Source: Heliocidaris erythrogramma (taxonomy: Eukaryota; Echinodermata; Echinoidea; Camarodonta; Echinometridae). From it: a stretch of 64,000 bases of DNA. The DNA lies in the NCBI GenBank assembly GCA_025617745.1, contig CM046855.1, positions 19,065,880 to 19,129,879 of the forward strand, given 5' to 3'. The translations under genes were made by a program, and so were the position numbers. This document shows positions 35,281-46,532 of this stretch, piece by piece (the stretch's first letter is position 1; each line of letters begins with the position of its first letter). A model generated the notes under the pieces. The model worked only from the letters and a program-made list of their open reading frames with translations. It had not been told where the DNA came from and did not search any database.

Positions 35281-36485
35281 CAATTTGCACAACTGACTCC
35301 CAATCATGAAAAATGTGAGTTATTGATTTCATTTTTCATTTTACATTGATTTCATTTTTCATTTGACAAGTGTTTCCATGGTATAATTTACATAGTTTAA
35401 AAAGTGTCTGGCATTTATTATACCTTTCTTGATTTTCTTCTATTTTAAATTATTTAAATTTCCTAATTCATTCAAATATTTGCAATTTTAGTTAAATTTA
35501 GCATTTTAAAATATAATGTTATTGCAAGTTTTGCAACTAAGGCTATGTGTCGGCTCATGTTCCCGCCGAGAGTATTGATATCACGGGATGTCTAGTTAGT
35601 AAGCTCTTCATGAAATGGTTTAGTAGGCAGACAAAGTTATGACTTTCTTGTCATTGGTTTCGAGAAACAGGCCCCTGATTTTATGCTCAATAGGATCTTT
35701 ATTACCTTTATCAAGTGAAATTTTCAGGCTGTTTTTTTTCTGGCGATCTTGCTCCTTCAAAGCACACACATGGGAGGTAATTCTGTGTCGTATGAAGGTA
35801 TGGAGTGCAAGGTTATCTACAATAACCTTGCATAAGTGTGAGTGGATAAATGACAACTCAGTGATATGATATCGATACTAATCATCTGGTCTTTATCACA
35901 AACCATTGGCTTTAGCGTCAATTACCCAAATAGATTTGTGGGCTCAATTTTGCTGTTCCAAAATATAGAAAATGGCAGCACAAATTACGATGTCAAATAT
36001 CCTACAGGGGGTATTTACATGAAAAAAATGTGTTAGTTATGGTATCCTATTCTTAGATCTTATAGAATTGAGAAAACTTGAGGTTGCTTCGCGATGTGTA
36101 AATCTAGATTTGTAGGAGGGTACCATAATTGCCAAATTATCGAAAGAAGAACCCAATTTCATTATGTTTGAGAAAATAATGCAATTCAAATATTTTTATG
36201 ATCAAACTTTGAATGTTTATTCATCAAATGTAAATTTATTTGTATCAATGATTTGCTTAAAAATGGGAAAGCAGGGTCTGTAGGGAAAATATGTAAATGA
36301 TAAATTGCTGTTGTTCACATGGGTCTGTAAATAAATTATATTAATCTGATGTACTGTAGGTGGTCAAAACACCATAAGAACATTAGTGTGCAAATATTTT
36401 AATATTGATATTGACAAAAACTGTTCAGTAAAGGGAAGTGCTTAGAGATCAGGAAGTAAATTTTCTATAAATTTACAGTTTTCAT

Positions 36486-36842
36486 TTTTTAAATAATAAT
36501 AATAATAATACATGTGACTTGTATAGCGCACTTTTCCATCCTGATTAGATGCTCAAGGCGCAAATTATTACCCCCGGTCATTGGATTCTGGCACGCCCGC
36601 ACACAGTGTATGCACATTCTCCACACCCTGGGGAGCATTCCAGCCAGTCGCCTGTAAGCGCACACATGCTAAGCAAAGGACATTACCTTTCGCCATCCTA
36701 CCGGGTACTCATTTAACACCTGGGTGGAGAGTGGCAAATGTAGATTAACGTCTTGCCAAAGGACGCTAGTGCTGCGGTGGGATTCGAACCCCGGACCTTG
36801 TGGTTCACAGTCCGGGGACTTATCCACTGATCCACAACACCC
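36486..36842 (-). mobile_element. tRNA-derived SINE
   Basis: On the minus strand the head contains TGGATCAGTGGATA (A box, 36821-36834) and GGTTCGAATCC (B box, 36780-36790), the two parts of an internal Pol III promoter. Then comes a body with the phrase AAGTGCGCTATACAAGTC and a tail of TTATTATT repeats (36491-36511). The head is a degenerate tRNA, not a functional tRNA gene. It ends 275 bp before ATP6V1D coding sequence. Confidence 0.85.
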
Positions 36843-37117
36843 CTATTGCTGCCGATAGAATAATTAAAAGCAGACTTGTGATGGCGTTCTAAAAAGATAT
36901 GACAGGTTTGGAGTAGCGACAAGTCACTTGTCGTGGAAGTTCTTGCTGATCTTGGCAAAGACGGCTTTGTGAAACACTTAGCGGATGAGTTGAGCGACAG
37001 AGTAGAGATGTCGCTGATCTTGTACTTATGACAGTTTCGTGAAACGATCCCCTGATAATTGTGCATGCTGTGCTTTTTTTGTTGTTGTTTATGTTTTATT
37101 TATTTCTTTTTAAATAG

Positions 37118-40100
37118 GGCCCTGACCACCATGAAGATCAGGCTGAAAGGTGCACAGAAGGGCCACAGTCTCCTCAAGAAAAAAGCAGATGCACTCACTA
37201 TGAAATTCAGACAAATACTTGGCAAAATTATTGAGGTGAGAAATACTAATAGTGATACTGCATTTTAAAATCATTTTTCTGTATAATGCCCGTAGTAACA
37301 AGATACTTTACTTACATTTAATGTGATATATTGAAAACCATATTGTGGATCTTTAACAGGCACCTGAATACACGCTTTTCTCATGAATTAGATTTTTTAT
37401 ATTATATAGTGAATATTGACATTAACTTATAGGTAATAACAAGTTTTCAAAAATACCCAAAGTCTCAAGTTTTGATGAATGGGATACATGTATGTGTGTT
37501 TTATTTTTGACATTTTGAGGTAGGCCTGTAAAAAGATGTTTCAAATTGATGCTATATTATCAGCCAAGGATTGATTTGTTTTGTTTTGTTAATCTCATGC
37601 ATTGGACAAATGGAGGGTAGCTGGCAAAGGAAATTTAGAGAACTTTGACAATTTATATAGTGATTTTAAAATCTTGTAAAAATCAAAACTTGTTTATTCT
37701 TTATCACATTTTTCTCAAACATAGTATAGTATGTGAGTGAGGAGTATGAATGTTTGAGCATAGTGTGGGTTGGTCTTCATCTCACTAAGCTGGTGATGAG
37801 AATGTTAAAGCTTAGTTGAATGACTACATATACAGGAAGTCTGACTGGAATCAGAACAAGAATTGAGAGGAAATCGAGATACAGGATAGAGAGGAAACTC
37901 ACTGTCATTCGCATGTATTGTGATAGAAGCATATGTTTTACTGTTGGTAATGGCAGAAGTAAAATGATAGATGAAAGTATAGAAAGAAGGAGAGAGTGGG
38001 AGGAAGGGGATCAAGTTTTATCTAGATTTAGATATTTAGTACATGAATATATTTTTTTTTTTAATATATGGATAGATTGAAATAATGAAAGAGTACTGCT
38101 TTAAGAAATGATATATTGATAACTGATTGACAGCTCGAATCATAGGCAGATAGAGATAGATATATTTTGTTTTGTGTGAATGAGATAGAGAGAAATATGT
38201 ACAGGCTGATTCATGTTTATTGGCAGAAGGATGGAACATCATAAAAATCAGTATTGGTAGCATTGGTAAAACCATACATGTATATATGGTACATCATATT
38301 CACCCATGTTAATGTTAAATTTTAGTGAGAGATTATTTATTTATTTATTTATTTATTTATTATGGTATATGATGATTGACCAGCAGCACAGGGGCTGAAG
38401 GGGTCAATTTACAATCAGATATATATGTGCATATATACAATAGAATCGCATCAAATATATGAAAAGATACATAATTGGAAGCAAAACAAAAATACTAAGA
38501 TTTACGTTACACAAATAATAAGATAACAAGTGTGAAAAGTGAGAGAAAGAAAGAAAAAGTAAAGAATAGGAAAGAAAAGGGAAGAGAAAGAAGGAAGGAG
38601 ATAGATAGAAAGGAGAAGATTTGGGAGCAATACATAAATATAACCAAGTTAGAAAGCCATAACCATGTAAAATGAGTCATTACATCTAGGTATGGAATCT
38701 GAGAAGTGAAAATGTTTGGGATGCAAAGCGTGGGGGGGGGGGGAGTTTATTTCAAGATTCTGGCAAGGTGAGGGATGGTGGATTTTCGATATCGCTCTGT
38801 ATTGCATTTAATTGTAGGGAAGCCAGTCATGTTACGAAGCTGTCTTAAATTTGAATTGCATCTAGGGACGGGAAGAAGGTGTTTGTGGTGATCAGAGTTT
38901 TTGATTTTTTGTCCAAAGCTTAGCAAAAGGGAATCTCTTCTATCAGATAGAGTAGTGAGTTTAGTTATGGCAAGGGCATTGGCATAAGTCACGTTATAGC
39001 CTACAATTATTTTGAGGGCCCGCTTTTGAACAAATTCCAATTTATTATTCTCATTTAGGGTAATTGAGGTGTGCCAAACAGGCGAACAATATTCGAGTAT
39101 GGGTCTTATGTACGTAGTGTAGACAGTTACCATATCCACCAGGCTTGCCTTAGATTTCCTAAGGATACATAGTGTGTACAATCTTCTGGATGCTTTTGAC
39201 ACAATATCTGAGATATGTAAGTTCCATTTTAGATCATTCTGAATTGTGATTCCGAGTAGTTTGAGATTTTGAACGACATTGAGTTGAGTTGAGTTAAGCT
39301 GGAAGTCAGTCCTGGGGTTTAAGTTCCTTAAAAATGATATGGTCATGAGGTTACATTTGGATGGTTTGGGGAGCACGTCATTATCATTACACCATACTGA
39401 AAGACGATCTAAAACAGATTGCAATGTAGGTTCAGCATTACGCTGAATACTAGAAAATTGTTACACTCTAAGATATAATTTCTTTTATTTCTAATATTTT
39501 TGGTATTTTCGCAGAACAAAACGTTAATGGGAGAAGCAATGAAGCTTGCTTCTCTGTCTCTTGCAGAAGCCAAGTTTGCAATGGGAGACATCAGGTAATT
39601 TGAAAAGTTTTTAGCCTTTTATATACATGTAGTAGAGCTCATTATTTCAGCATTTTCTAGTTTTTGAACTTTATTTATGTTGATTTGTACAGAACATAAT
39701 ACTAGTTAAATTGTCTTAATATGTGTTTTCATGGATCTCTTTCTGTGGACTGGCGGCCTTAAGACCATCCGTTATAAAGAAAATTGGAATTTTAAAAAGC
39801 ATCAAAATAAATGTAATGTTTGTTTTTTTTATGTTAGGTTTAAATAATAGAATACATGTAATTGAATTTCTGTGTGATTCTCAAACAAAGAAAAATGTTA
39901 TTTTTTCACATTGAGCTAAGCAGGAGGGCATGCATACATTTAGAGAAGAGTTCCTAATACATGAACCATGAAGTATCATGAATTCTCCTTCTAGTGCCTT
40001 TCTTCAGTTACACGAGTATCAAAGATTTGTTTTTTTTTCCAACTAGCTCATTTCACTTGCTTGAAATAAGAATGGCAGTTTTGTAACTTAGTTTTTCATG

Positions 40101-41818
40101 TGTGACCTTTGAATGAATAGGCTTTAATATGGGTCAATTAATCATAATTGACTTCATTTGAAATATAATTATTCTCTTTCTCTCTTATTTTCAGTCACAA
40201 TGTCCTTCAGAATGTAACCAAGGCACAGACCAAAGTGAGGTCTAAGAAAGAGAATGTAGCTGGTGTCAATCTACCAGTCTTTGAACATTACACAGATGGT
40301 GCAGACAGTGAGTAGAAATATGCACTTATTTGATGTCTGTGACTTTTGTTTTTAATTAGAAAATAAAATGTTTAAATTATGTTTAAAATCAACCTTTCTT
40401 AATTACTTGAAAAAGCATGTTAAAAGTTTCAGGCAGAGATTCTTGTATAGTGTTAGTGTATTGATAGAGAATTTTGCTTCTTTTGCATTTGTTGGTCTGT
40501 TTTGTAAATGCATGTGGCAAAAATTCAAAAATTGGATACAAATTTCATATTTTTGACAAATATTTCATTTTTTGTATGTTTGTTTTGGGGTTATTTTGAT
40601 ATTGCAAACAAATCGGTCTGTTTGTCCAGACATACTCTAAGGAAAGTGCTGTTTTTTTCAGTCTTCGTTTCTTATATATCACTATCGCTTGTCAGCATAT
40701 GAACTGACTGGTCTTTCCCGTGGAGGGCAGCAGATTGACAGACTGAAGAAGAACTATGCCAAAGCTATTGAGCTCCTGGTGGAGCTAGCCTCCCTCCAAA
40801 CCTCCTTCATTACCCTGGATGAAGTCATCAAGATCACCAACAGACGTGTTAATGCCATCGAACATGGTATGTAGGTGGGAGGTGATTTGACACTCGGACA
40901 CTCCGACACTCCGGCAACATTTTCTTTAGGCTTCATTTCGTCAAAGAAATAGGGTTTGGGCTTAGAGTTTGGTATGATGTTGGGTCCACCATTAACATCA
41001 GGGATTCAGTTAGTTTTAGAAATTGATTACAGAGCAGTTTTCACCAGAGCATGTTGTACAATCAATTAGGATGCGCCATGAGGTGAAATAAGTTATAAAT
41101 AGAAGGATTAGATTTAGAAGATGTTATGCTTGCCTAAACTACATCTATCAACATGGAACTTCACTGGTAGTTCTAAGTCAGTGGATAGTTTATGGACAAA
41201 ATCCTCTTGAATACAGGAACACTCACTGGGATGAAGGATAAACAAACTGACCATGGAGTGATCAGCATGACTTGTATGTAAAAAAAGATAAAACAAAAGA
41301 AAACATGTATTTTAGAGGATAATGTCAACATTGATATATAGTGGGTTAGGGATCCTGACATGGGTAATATATATGTCAGTGGATGCTTTCAACCTGCAAA
41401 AGTCTTTGGTTCTCCAAAACCATTCTCCCCTTAATGCTGTAAGGCCAGATCCCTCATTTTGAATCAATGATAGCAGGTCTCTGTTGATAACCCTGATTTA
41501 CTCTATATTCTACTCTCAAGAGCTCTGTGATCAAGATTCTAACAAAGGATTTTGCTAATAAAACTTGCTTATCTGCCCTTGTTCTCCTATACAGTCATCA
41601 TCCCACGCATAGAGAACACCATCTCCTACATCACCGGGGAACTTGATGAGCGAGAGAGAGAGGAGTTCTACCGTCTCAAGAAGATCCAAGAGAAAAAGAA
41701 GATTATCAAGGCTAAGGAGGAGGAGAGAAGAAAACAGAGACAAGCAAAGGGAGACTATGGTGACTCTAGGAATCTAATAGATGATGATGTAGATGAAGAT
41801 TTATTGTTTGACTCATAG
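37118..41818 (+). CDS. ATP6V1D: V-type proton ATPase subunit D, 5 coding exons found (N-terminal exon not located)
   Basis: Exons: 37118-37235, 39515-39594, 40195-40307, 40696-40866, 41595-41818; GT-AG junctions with matching phases, 234 residues from ALTTMKIRL to DEDLLFDS. Subunit D forms, with F, the central rotor shaft that couples ATP hydrolysis in V1 to proton pumping through Vo. Visible family blocks are [106 protein letters not shown] and [16 protein letters not shown]. Animal orthologues are about 247 aa and begin with roughly 14 residues before this point. The acceptor at 37117 leaves one base (G) that would complete a Met codon, so a short upstream coding exon ending in AT is expected; I could not find it. 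If none exists, translation would start at the well-placed ATG at 37131 (ACCACCATGA). Confidence 0.93.
38333..39460 (-). mobile_element. 5'-truncated non-LTR retrotransposon, antisense in an ATP6V1D intron
   Basis: The minus-strand frame 38747-39424 (open somewhat upstream) encodes the C-terminal part of a reverse transcriptase of CR1/L2 type: [13 protein letters not shown] (thumb start), [39 protein letters not shown] and [14 protein letters not shown]. The catalytic Tyr-x-Asp-Asp part is missing, as expected from 5' truncation. The 3' end is an (AATA/AAAT)n tail at 38333-38362. The truncated end lies about 55 bp before ATP6V1D exon 3, close to its acceptor. The frame has no stop over 225 codons, so the insertion is fairly young. 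Confidence 0.88.
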
Positions 41819-42306
41819 TGCAATGTTAAGGATAGATATTCATAGAGGGATAATATTTAGTAAAGAAATATATATTATATCAGTGCAGTTCATATGTTGA
41901 TACGAGTTGTTTTTTTAAATTAATTAATTCCCTAAACATCTCATAAGCATATACAGTATTGGGAGAAACATGTTTTGTTGGGGTTTTTGTGGGGTTTTTT
42001 CCCCTTTCTTGAAAATCTCTACAAAGGGATACTATATATCCGTATTAACAAAGGGTGCATTGTAGAATATAACAGTACATGTATATAGTGATAGTTTATG
42101 TAATAAGGTTTAAAATGATAGTCTATGGAATTCAATTTACAGGGACATTCTCTTAAAAGGGGACCTATAACCTAAACTTTTTTGTGCTGTATGTTTGCAA
42201 TACCATCCTGGTTTCCCATATTCAAAATATCAGCCTTAAATATAACTTCTATAAATAGTTCATGCAGATTAGATACAAAAATGGCACACTGAAGGAAATG
42301 TAAATA
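41819..42306. other. ATP6V1D 3' untranslated region and flank
   Basis: AT-rich with no canonical AATAAA in the expected place; TTAAATTAATTAATT near 41918 is the nearest A/T signal-like stretch. Confidence 0.35.
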
Positions 42307-42715
42307 AAGCCCACTGCCCACTATACGCTCGACTGCGATACAATATTTTTAAATAAATGGGATATATGGGTATCTTAACAAATAAAAAAAATGAACAATA
42401 ATATGAATACATGTACTAAACATATTAGGATTTTGATGCACTGTTGGACTTATACCCGGAATAAGGGCCAAATCCGTTTCAAATCGTAGACAATCGTAGG
42501 AATGCTCTGACGTCACTAAGAATCAGAACCATTTTGGCCTTTCCTCCGACTAGAAAGCTCGCAATAGGCTGAATTTTCGATTTTACTATCTACCATATGT
42601 GACGATTAAGAACCTTGATAAAAAATATTTTATATATTCAAATTTATATCAAATGTTATTACATTTTCTTCCAAAATCAGATCGCAGACCCGATCGTATA
42701 GTGTGCGGTGGGCTT
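42307..42715. mobile_element. TIR element family C, copy 1
   Basis: Ends AAGCCCACTGCCCACTATAC and GTATAGTGTGCGGTGGGCTT, inverted. Inner landmarks: TTTGGCCTTTCCTCCGACTA and GCTCTGACGTCACTA. A second copy lies at 45366-45780 in the opposite internal orientation. No coding capacity; superfamily not settled. Confidence 0.85.
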
Positions 42716-43452
42716 AAGACAACAAAAATCTCCTAATACATGTATTAGTACAACTATGAAGCAGTATATGCATGTAGGATGGAAGGCCACTTTTTCTTGG
42801 CCCTGTTGTATGACACAATAACAAAATGACAAATAATATAATGAATAAGTTTCAGCCATTCAAATGCTATGATTTCAGTAGCTTATCAATAATTATGATA
42901 ATAATTGTAATTGCTTTTGATACCAAGTTCTACAAAACGGGACCGAGGTTTTAACATAATGTTGACAAACCTAGTGTAGTGTACTTTCCTAGAAGATGTT
43001 GGACACAAGCCGTTAGGTCATAACCAGTTCAGTGTTTTACTAAGATTAGATTTCATTGTACATTCCAATATGGGCGAGACTGTGAGATTATGGTCTGGTC
43101 CCGCCTTTCTAATTATTAAAAATTTTTGTTGTGATAACGTCATGTATTAACTTCATCTCTATGATGAACGCTCATCAGCATCATCAGTTTAGTTGGGTGT
43201 AAAACATCAATATCCCATCTCATTTCCACGAAAGCTGTGGGGTACTGATATTTGTGTAGTTGGAGGTGTAAATTAAATTTATTGGAAAGGTGGGACCAGG
43301 CTTTCAGAACTGAATTGTAAGTTACATGTGGACATATATTGTGCATGCACATACATGTATGCTTATTAGCATGTTTGTCATATTTTTTATTTGTTGATGG
43401 TGTTTATGGAATATCATGTACATGTATAAGAAAATATATGTTATGACATATA

Positions 43453-44243
43453 CTGACCCACAATTAAAAGTACCCACGACTTTATAATGGTATATCATAT
43501 TTATATTGACAGACACAGAATGAAAATGAACCAGGGTGGAAAGATTGACCTTTTATTGAAACATTTCACTAATTTCGGACAATGCTGTCTCTTGTCAGCG
43601 CGCATTACAGCGCAGAACACAAGAAGCTGAAAAATGAAAGTCACAGATCAATAGCGTGTGTGGCCACCATTTGTTTGCAGACAGGCATTGCATCTGCGAC
43701 GCATACTGCGCACCAGTCTTTGAATGAAATCTTGTGGAATCCTGTTCCATTCATCTTGCAAAGTCTGGATCAGTTTTGCATGAGTCCTGACCCTGCCAGC
43801 AATGCGCCTCCCAAGCTCATCCCACAGATGCTCAATGGGATTGAGGTCAGGGGACATCGCCGGCCACTCCATGGTGTTAATGTTCTCAGGAATGCAGTGG
43901 TTAGCCGTGCAGCATGAGGTCGGCCATTATCATGCTGAAAGATGCGCAGTCCTCGGCTGTTCTGCAGAAATGGCACCAGGTGTGGTCTCAGGATATCGTC
44001 CACATAGCGCTGTGCAGTGATGTTGCCATCCACAAACACCAGGGGTGATCTGTGACTTTCATTTTTCAACTTGTGTTCTGCGCTGTAATGCGCGCTGACA
44101 AGAGACAGCATTGTCTTCCGAAATTAGTGAAATGTTTCAATAAAAGGTCAATCTTTCCACCCTGGTTCATTGTCATTCTGTGTCTGTCAATATAAATATG
44201 ATATACCATTATAAAGTCGTGGGTACTTTTTATTGTGGGTCAG
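43453..44243 (-). mobile_element. Internally deleted Tc1/mariner-type transposon with ~190-bp inverted repeats, TA target
   Basis: Ends CTGACCCACAATTAAAAGTA and the inverted TACTTTTTATTGTGGGTCAG, each flanked by TA. The repeats extend inward through GACAGACACAGAATGA, CCAGGGTGGAAAGATTGACC and GCGCGCATTACAGCGCAGAA on both sides. About 400 bp of transposase remains between them. Length 791 bp against about 1.3-1.6 kb for a full element. Confidence 0.88.
43648..44060 (-). pseudogene. Tc1-type transposase, C-terminal half, broken
   Basis: In the minus-strand frames: VDGNITAQRYVDDILRPHLV, FQHDNGRPHAA (second catalytic Asp region) and, after a frame change near 43870, MSPDLNPIEHLWDELGRR (third catalytic residue region) and WNRIPQDFIQRLV. 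The N-terminal DNA-binding half and first Asp are deleted; the right terminal repeat is joined directly to this fragment. Cannot be active. Confidence 0.88.
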
Positions 44244-45365
44244 TATATGTAATGTTCAGTACTGGATGTTAAATTAACAGAGATGGCATTTACAATATCT
44301 GTGTAAATATGATGATTAAAAATATGAAAACAAAGTACATACATTTATTAGCAAGTTAATTAGAACGAGATGTGCTTTCCTTGTGAAATATCTTCATTAT
44401 TTAGGGGACAATGACATTAATGCGTGTAAAAGTCATGGGCTATATTTTAGAACATTAAAAGCTCTGTTGTATATTGAAACCAGGTGACAGTCCTTATAAA
44501 ATGAGCAGGGTGCAATCATACTGCCCGTCAATAATGTCACTCAGTTTCAAGTGATGAACATAAAATGATTAATGGAAAGAGAATGTTGCATTCACATCTC
44601 TAACTTGTTATTACACATATTTACGGTACCTGATAAATAAAACAAGAAACTGCTCTTCTCATATGAATATACATTTGCAGTTTATTACAATATAAAGTAT
44701 TATATATACATGTACATCATTGTACAACGTTTTATTATGCTTTTCATGCTACATGTACTTCAATTATAGATTCTGTCAATTGTCTATGTAAAGCATAAAA
44801 ACTGCTAAAATTGCACTACTTTTGTTTATTTCACTGAAAAGTCAGCAATAAAGTGGATACAAGTATATACTATAAGAAAATTGTGTTGTTTTTTTCTGTC
44901 TTAGATGTTGGTCCCCCCCCCCCCCCCCCCCCCCTTCCCCACCTTGAATCCATAGACAAATATTAAAATCATATGGTCCTTTGATATCATTTCATATACT
45001 TCGTAATTGATTCATGGTCCAAATACATGTAATTATAGTTTTAAATTACATTACATGGACAATATACCTATTCAAAATACATATTTAGTGACAGGAATGT
45101 ATGGGGGACAATATGACCCATTTTGACATATTCAGAGTTAAAAGAAATATCCATACATGTATGTTGTCAATGGCAAGAAAACTTATGATTTACATATTAA
45201 GTTTTTGACATTTCATAATTTTCAAGCAACCTTTTATAATAGTAAATTATGACTGCGTAAACTTTATTCCCTGAAGTGAAGTTAAATTATCATTTTGTAA
45301 AAAATTCCTATATAATTTCAAGAAGTGATGTAGTGTGCAAACAACATGAGTCTTTGAAATGTATA
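44244..45365. other. Spacer with a 21-C homopolymer
   Basis: AT-rich; a run of about 21 C near 44914. No gene seen. Confidence 0.4.
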
Positions 45366-45780
45366 AAGCCCACTGCACACCATACGATCGGTCTACTATC
45401 CGATTTTGAAAGGAAATGTAGCATTACCGGTAGATATAAACAGTTAAACACATAGAATGTGTTTTATTGAGGTTCTGATTTCTGAATAGTTGCATAGATA
45501 GTAAACTCGCAATTACGGTCTATTACGAGCCCTCTAGTCGGAGGAAAGGCCAAATTGGCTCTGAATCGTAGTGACGTCAGAGCAGTCCTCCGACTGTCTA
45601 CGATTTGAAACTGATTTGGCCCTTATTCCGGATATAAGGCTGACATTGCATCAGTATTCATATTATTGTTCACAACCTGAATCAGGTAGCTTTCACCAAT
45701 TAAACTGCCTACATTTAATGATATTGCGATTTATTTCCAAAATCGGATCGTAGACCGATCGTATAGTGTGCGGTGGGCTT
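45366..45780. mobile_element. TIR element family C, copy 2
   Basis: Ends AAGCCCACTGCACACCATAC and GTATAGTGTGCGGTGGGCTT. Inner sequence reads AGTCGGAGGAAAGGCCAAAT and GTAGTGACGTCAGAGCAGTC, the reverse complement of copy 1, so the body is flipped relative to it. Confidence 0.85.
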
Positions 45781-46532
45781 TAGATATGATGCATCACTTC
45801 TAATACCCTTCTCAAAATATACATGATCTTTAAATGCTTACACTCAGAATTATTTCTGCCAGTATGCACACATAAGATCAGTTCTCTCTAACACATATAC
45901 TGCTGCAAGAATAATATTGGCAATTCACTTTCAAAACAGTTAATGAGGAAGACAGTTTCACCCTGCCAACATTTTTAGAATTCCTAAGATTACCCTTCCT
46001 ATAAACCTGCTATAAGGCTAGTACATGTACATACATCATATTATAATGTGAATTTCCAAAATATTTTAGACGTGAATTGTACACATGATAAAAACTGAAT
46101 ATCATATTGCCTTTCAAACTGGCACCTCATATTTCTTGTTTTATGTCAGTCTCTATTCATTACCATTCCAATCATTCCTAAAAAGCAAGAATGTTTCACT
46201 TTCTAATACATAAATATAATAGCATTTGAGGTAATGTATTCTAGTAGCAGTACTTGATTAACAATATACCTGTAGCAATAAAACACTAAAATCACATGGA
46301 CATAATTTCTTTTCTTTTGATATGCAAATGTTAAGTACAATGCATTGTGCCACACACACACAATGTTTAAATGCTGTATTGAAGCATAAGCTTTCTACAA
46401 GAAATTTATGCAGGCACTGTAATTAGGAACTGTTGCTTGATTAGTTAGTCCTTGTGCAACCACTATTCTCTTTGTACCATCTTCTCTGAGGTGAATGATT
46501 TCAGGGTGGATACAGATACATCTGATTACATC
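45781..46532. other. ARPIN 3' untranslated region and flank
   Basis: AT-rich, follows the ARPIN stop on the minus strand. No clear AATAAA within the first 300 bp. Confidence 0.35.

Noticed and set aside
36780-36840. tRNA-like sequence with A and B boxes
   Set aside because: It is the head of a SINE with a body and TTATT tail, and the tRNA fold is degenerate; not called as a tRNA gene.
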